In this document: piece after piece, positions 19,066 to 22,703 of the stretch
How the letters are laid out: each line of letters begins with the position of its first letter
Position numbering within the stretch: the first letter of the stretch is position 1
Source: Hypsibius dujardini
Taxonomy: Eukaryota > Tardigrada > Eutardigrada > Parachela > Hypsibiidae
Reading direction: 5' to 3'
Assembly: GCA_001579985.1 (NCBI GenBank)
Contig: LRSR01010725.1
Location: forward strand, 1-22,703
Length of the DNA stretch: 22,703 nt
Notes under the pieces: generated by a model
Told to the model about the DNA's origin: nothing
The model's input: the letters and a program-made list of their open reading frames with translations, nothing else
Databases searched by the model: none
Position numbers and translations under genes: made by a program

Positions 19066-19345
19066 GACAGGCAGACAGAGAATAAACGGACAAAAAGACA
19101 CAGACAGACAGACAGACAGACACTCATACAGGCAGACAGAAAGACACTCATACAGGCAGACAGACAGACACTCATACAAGCAGACAGACAGACACTCATA
19201 CAGGCAGACAGACAGACACTCATACAGGCAGATAGACAGACACTCATACAGGCAGACAGACAGACACTCATACAGGCAAACAAACAGACACTCATACAGG
19301 CAGACAGACAGACACTCATACAGGCAAACAAACAGATAGACGGAC
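19066..19345. repeat. 24-bp minisatellite built from CAGA units
   Basis: About nine copies of a unit CACTCATACAGGCAGACAGA plus four bases. Variants carry CAAACAAA in place of CAGACAGA. The array is period-24, a second-order repeat within the CAGA family, and has no unique spacers. Confidence 0.95.
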
Positions 19346-19476
19346 GGACAGACTAAAAAGAAAGACTAACCGCCGGAACGCAAGAGAATGACGAACTTCC
19401 ACCCGGTTAGTCGTTGGTTTCAGTTGCAGTGACTGAACAGACTCTTACTGCAAGTAAGTAAGGCAGACTGACATAG

Positions 19477-20300
19477 AAGCATCAAGCTTAATACTACGTG
19501 ACTCACCTGACAACGAGGACCACAGACTTTCGAAAATGGCTGAAATTCACTCTAGTCACGTTTTAAACTTTTAACACGATCAATGATCAATGTATCGAAA
19601 TATAAAACATTTTACCAAGAAGAATCATGGCGTGGAGTTGTTCCAAGTCTACCGACAGAGGGCGTCACAGACGTTATCAACAATTATTCCAAGTCTACCG
19701 ACAGAGGACGTCACAAACGTTGTCAACAATTATTCCAGACAATATTTCAGAAGAATTTGAAAACATTCATTATCAATGAAAAAATTTAGAAAAATAGTGC
19801 TTAATCAAACAGGATCACCGGAAACTGAAGAAGTCAAACAGACTTACCATCACAACTGGAAGTAAATAAAATATAAGACAATGAGCAGAAGTCTACAGCA
19901 TCACCGAATGGAATGATACTTTTCATTTCATTACAGATGGACTTGACTCGTTCTTGACGGCAACCAGCGCGTAGGTCACTCCAGTGTATGGGATGTCCAT
20001 CCACTTCGGTCGCCTTGCGAGAGGATTCACTGGGAAGCATCCACTGACCTTGAGCGTCCGGAAGCCTTCCTCGGTCAAGATGTTCGTCACGACCGCCGGT
20101 TTGATGAAACGATATAGATGGTGGGTGTGCATCGGGACGATTCGCAGGATATGCTCCGCACCGATGATGCCTAAAAGACCAGCAGCGACGGTCTGGTTGA
20201 AGGTGGTGAAGATGGCGCAACCGCCGGGTCGGACGAATTTGCAGCAGTGACGAAGGAATTCCGGCATGTTTCCCACATGGTCGAGAACCTGAAAGGCATC
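19477..20300 (-). repeat. Inverted segmental duplication, copy A (at the COQ3 locus)
   Basis: Partner of copy B at about 1335-2136, in opposite orientation and 17.3 kb away. This copy sits in its natural place as the terminal exon and 3' flank of the complete COQ3 gene, so it is the likely source. Confidence 0.9.
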
Positions 20301-21244
20301 CCAATTTCAGCATAATTCCTGCGGGAACAAATGTCATGTCTGTCTGCCCCCCCTCCAGACTGATCATCTTCATGCCTATCTTTCTGTCAAGGTATCCGTC
20401 TGTGTCTGTCTGTCTGTCTGCCTGTGCATTTGTCTGAGCCTTCCCTTACGTACCTCCAAGCAAAGTAGCATGTCGAATTGCCCTTCCCGCTGCTGAGCCA
20501 GCGTCTCAACAGACGCGCAAAGATATTCCGGCCCCTTGGCATCGCCATGCAGGTCGGTCCAATGAGTTCGTGCCACTTCAATGATCTCCGGTACCATGTC
20601 GACCGCCGTCACATCCGCACCGTACTCCGCCAACGGTTCGGCCACAAATCCCGCGCCGCAACCCACGTCGATGATGCGAGCTCCTGTTAGCGGAAGCGCG
20701 CCATCCACCATCGTGGCATCCTCGCCGGCTATCAGGTCGCGATATGTCTTGACGATCATGGGGATTCGGCAGGTGTTGAATCCCCGGAGCAAGGCCTGCA
20801 AATGTAATTGAAAACTAAAAAAAAACTAAAAAAGTAAATACCAATCGCTAAAAATGATAAGTGTGACCAAAAAAATCAATGGTGAATGGAAGAAAAATAA
20901 ATATGAGGACCAATCAGCCAATCAGCCAATCAGCCAATCAACTAAATGTAAATTCAGTCAAATTTAACAAAGCAATAGGTCAATCAATCAATCGTTCAAT
21001 CAATCTTTCCACCGCGAAGAGCGATCATGAGTGGATTTCGCCAATGGAGTGATCACGGTCTGAAAAATGATCCCCGACGCCCCAAAAATTGGACACGCAA
21101 ATGCCATCACACTATTGAATATAAACGGTGAGAATGTTTTAATAGAGTTCAATTAAAAAATATTAAATAAAACATTTTTCGTCGCCTCAACAAATCAATC
21201 AATCAATCAATCAATCAACAAATCAATCAATCAATCAATCAACA

Positions 21245-21282
<38 letters not shown>

Positions 21283-21651
21283 CCGCACCAAGCATGGGTG
21301 AATAAGGACGTATTGTTGACATATTTCACAGACCGTGAACAACTGACAACGCTCTGCAACTGCACAGAGGAAGACTCCAAATTTAATGATTGATTGATTG
21401 AAAAGCAAAAATAATAAAAATTCCCTTACAAAGTCGCCTTCGGGGTCCCACCAGCGCTGCGATAAATGAATCCAATGGCGGAGCTCCCGTTGGTCGATCG
21501 TGCCATTCGCACTGTCCGCCGGCGTTGAAATGTGCTCGCCCTCATCATGGGCCTCGGGCGGGCAGTAGAGCCAATACGCTTCCTGGAGGATGCGCCAGGG
21601 AATCATCAGCCAACCGATGATGAAGTCCAGCAAGGTTCCTTGCATGGCCAT
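19923..21651 (-). CDS. COQ3: Ubiquinone biosynthesis O-methyltransferase, mitochondrial
   Basis: SAM-dependent enzyme making the two O-methylations of coenzyme Q in the mitochondrial matrix. Minus-strand exons: 21651-21430, 20795-20454 and 20288-19923, all joined in phase 0, for about 309 residues, normal for the family. Exon 1 ends LSQRWWDPEGDF, matching the family's WW-D-x-x-G-x-F motif. Exon 2 has the SAM motif I IIDVGCGAGFVAEPLAEYGA and acidic motif II VTAVDM. Exon 3 has CKFVRPGGCAIFTTFNQT and a typical C-terminus with the IVPMHTHH segment. Of two nearby start codons (21651 and 21645) the first is taken. A TTTTTTTTCAG-like acceptor lies just upstream, so a further 5' exon with more of the targeting peptide is possible. 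Exon 3 is duplicated in inverted orientation at 1347-1712. Confidence 0.93.
20398..20440. repeat. Short (CTGT)n in COQ3 intron 2
   Basis: About 20 bases of clean CTGT (CAGA in the transcript), with looser copies near 20338-20346. Confidence 0.85.
20915..21285. repeat. (CAAT/AATC)n repeats in COQ3 intron 1
   Basis: CAGCCAAT copies at 20916-20938, scattered AATC near 20982-21005, then a long AATCAATC array at 21193-21283 broken by AACA interruptions. It is the TTGA family in reverse. The stretch between (21010-21190) has no recognisable coding sequence. Confidence 0.9.
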
Positions 21652-21744
21652 CTTTCGGAGACTTGTTACAGGTACGCTGAAAAAAAGTTGAGGAGCTGCC
21701 AAGGTGAGGAGAAAGAAGTTTCGGGCTTTCAAAGTCAACACAGC

Positions 21745-21862
21745 TCAATATTGTGGGGGGGCGAATCGGGCTCAGCTCAATATTGTGGGAGGGGGCGAAT
21801 TGGGCTCGCTAGTGTGGAGGGGCGAATCGGGCTCAGCTTAATATTTTGGGGGTATACATCTC
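21745..21862. repeat. Short G-rich minisatellite, three to four copies
   Basis: Imperfect units of about 35-45 bases with CAGCTCAATATTGTGGG, a G run and GCGAATCGGGCT. It lies just upstream of the COQ3 start, where the promoter or 5' leader should be. Confidence 0.8.
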
Positions 21863-22078
21863 TCCTTTTACAGTGAATAAACATGGACAACGAAATATTC
21901 CAGTGTTTTCGTAACTTTGAAAATTCGTAAATAAAAGCTATACCTGGATTTGATGCTTTTCCAGTAAAAAACCACAGATTTAAAAAGAAAGGCAAAAAAC
22001 ATTCGCCAAAGGTTTAAGAAGAACAGCGTACCGTTTTCTGATCTGTGACAGTGGGTCACTTCCAATTTACTTCTATTA

Positions 22079-22314
22079 TATGAGGCAAAGTTTGTATTTC
22101 GACTCATCCTTCAATTGGTCGATAAATCGGCTCACTCATGGGTTTCTCTTTGATGGCAGGTGCTTGATTGTTTGATTTGCTGTACTTTATCCTAGTATAC
22201 TATAGCACTTCTGGAAATCGAACAATCAAGCAGCTGCCATCAAAGAGAAATGCACGAGTGAGCCGATTTATCGACCAAGTGGAAGGTGAACCGAAATACA
22301 GACTTTGCCTCATA
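22079..22314. mobile_element. MITE-like long palindrome with 97-bp arms
   Basis: Left arm 22079-22175 and right arm 22218-22314 are reverse complements at about 85 of 97 positions by hand alignment, with a 42-base loop. The ends read TATGAGGCAAAG and CTTTGCCTCATA, so the termini could be TGAGGCAAAG flanked by a TA duplication, as in Tc1/mariner-derived elements. No transposase is present, so it would be non-autonomous. A transcribed hairpin gene is the alternative. Confidence 0.6.
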
Positions 22315-22385
22315 CTGAGCTCAAGATGGCTTCGACAGTAGACAGCATATAATTGGGGTTATCACATGTCCCTTAGATTTTTTTT

Positions 22386-22703
22386 CTAGCGACACTTATA
22401 AAGCTTCTTGATTTTAGCAATGTCTCCCTCGCTGAAGCCCCTGGTGTTCCCCAATCGGACGCTGCTATCTCGGGGATTTTTCGCCTTGACCGTCCAGGTG
22501 CCTTTATTCTTGGCCCAGATATTCTTCGGGTAGTGTGTCACCGAACCGAAGTCATACGGCATGTCCGTCACGGGGTAGTCTTCCGCGGAAAGCTTGTTGA
22601 ACTTTGCCTTGTTACCTGTGGGCAGACAGTTCAGACAATTTTCTATATAGCCTTGTATGTATGTCTGCCTTCTCCGTCTGTGTGCCTGTCTGCCTGTCTA
22701 CCT
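22386..22703 (-). CDS. Astacin-family metalloprotease (M12A), last exon, partial
   Basis: Zinc endopeptidase, normally secreted. Only the last exon is in the window: minus strand 22615-22386, phase 1 at its start after an ACAG acceptor, stop TAG. The remaining bases to 22703 are intron with a CTGT tract. Visible family features: the stretch FNKLSAEDYPVTDMPYDFGS, the Met-turn region GSVTHY, and the C-terminal GFSEGDIAKIKKLYKC with the conserved cysteine. The zinc-binding HExxHxxGxxH motif lies in an upstream exon outside the window. The residue at the Met-turn methionine position (usually SVMHY or SIMHY) is Thr. The protein ends two residues after the catalytic-domain cysteine (YKCR), so no EGF or CUB domain follows. 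Confidence 0.88.
22640..22703. repeat. Start of a CTGT/ATGT tract at the window edge
   Basis: ATGTATGTCTGCC and CTGTCTGCCTGTCT units inside the astacin gene's last intron, cut by the window end. Confidence 0.7.

Noticed and set aside
19066-19345. Array of regularly spaced repeats resembling a CRISPR
   Set aside because: No unique spacers, since the intervals are themselves CAGA repeats, and the genome is eukaryotic.
20376-20453. COQ3 exon 2 running on into its intron
   Set aside because: The extension is CAGA repeat after a GTACGT donor, and the joined exon 3 restores the family sequence.

Overview
The window is nuclear DNA of a multicellular invertebrate, not a prokaryote. Genes are split by short GT-AG introns, and the proteins are animal ones: V-ATPase a subunit, DCAF7/WDR68, mitochondrial COQ3, astacin, and a protein combining LDL-receptor class A and chitin-binding type-2 modules. 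Chitin-binding and astacin genes together suggest an ecdysozoan, but the phylum cannot be fixed from this sequence. Simple repeats of two families, (CAGA/CTGT)n and (TTGA/TCAA)n, fill introns and spacers. They create many long but spurious reading frames in both directions.

Layout. 1-372: C-terminal part of an unrecognised + strand gene. 373-2902: repeats, an inverted extra copy of the COQ3 terminal exon with its 3' flank (about 1335-2136), a TGAT tract and an AT hairpin. 2903-8491 (+): an 18-exon V-ATPase a-subunit gene, complete by hand splicing (845 residues). 8925-10018 (-): a small secreted eight-cysteine protein, assembled here from three short exons, tail-to-tail with the V-ATPase gene. 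10688-13992 (+): a secreted LDLa/Thr-rich/chitin-binding protein whose introns are all phase 1, with a one-N assembly scar and a defective-looking last splice acceptor. 14311-14920: minisatellites. 15008-17717 (+): DCAF7. 17718-19470: spacer with a 24-bp minisatellite. 19923-21651 (-): COQ3, three exons. 22079-22314: a 97-bp-arm palindrome resembling a MITE. 22386 to the window edge (-): last exon of an astacin metalloprotease.

The genes do not form one pathway; they are ordinary animal neighbours. The main structural feature is a pair of inverted copies of the COQ3 last exon (about 0.8 kb each, 17.3 kb apart) enclosing the V-ATPase, cysteine-rich, LDLa and DCAF7 genes. A second is that introns of V-ATPase and DCAF7 carry long complementary CTGT and CAGA tracts that could pair in the transcript. 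I found no RNA gene, CRISPR array or autonomous transposon. All exon borders were placed by eye from splice consensus, reading phase and remembered family similarity, not from transcripts or searches.
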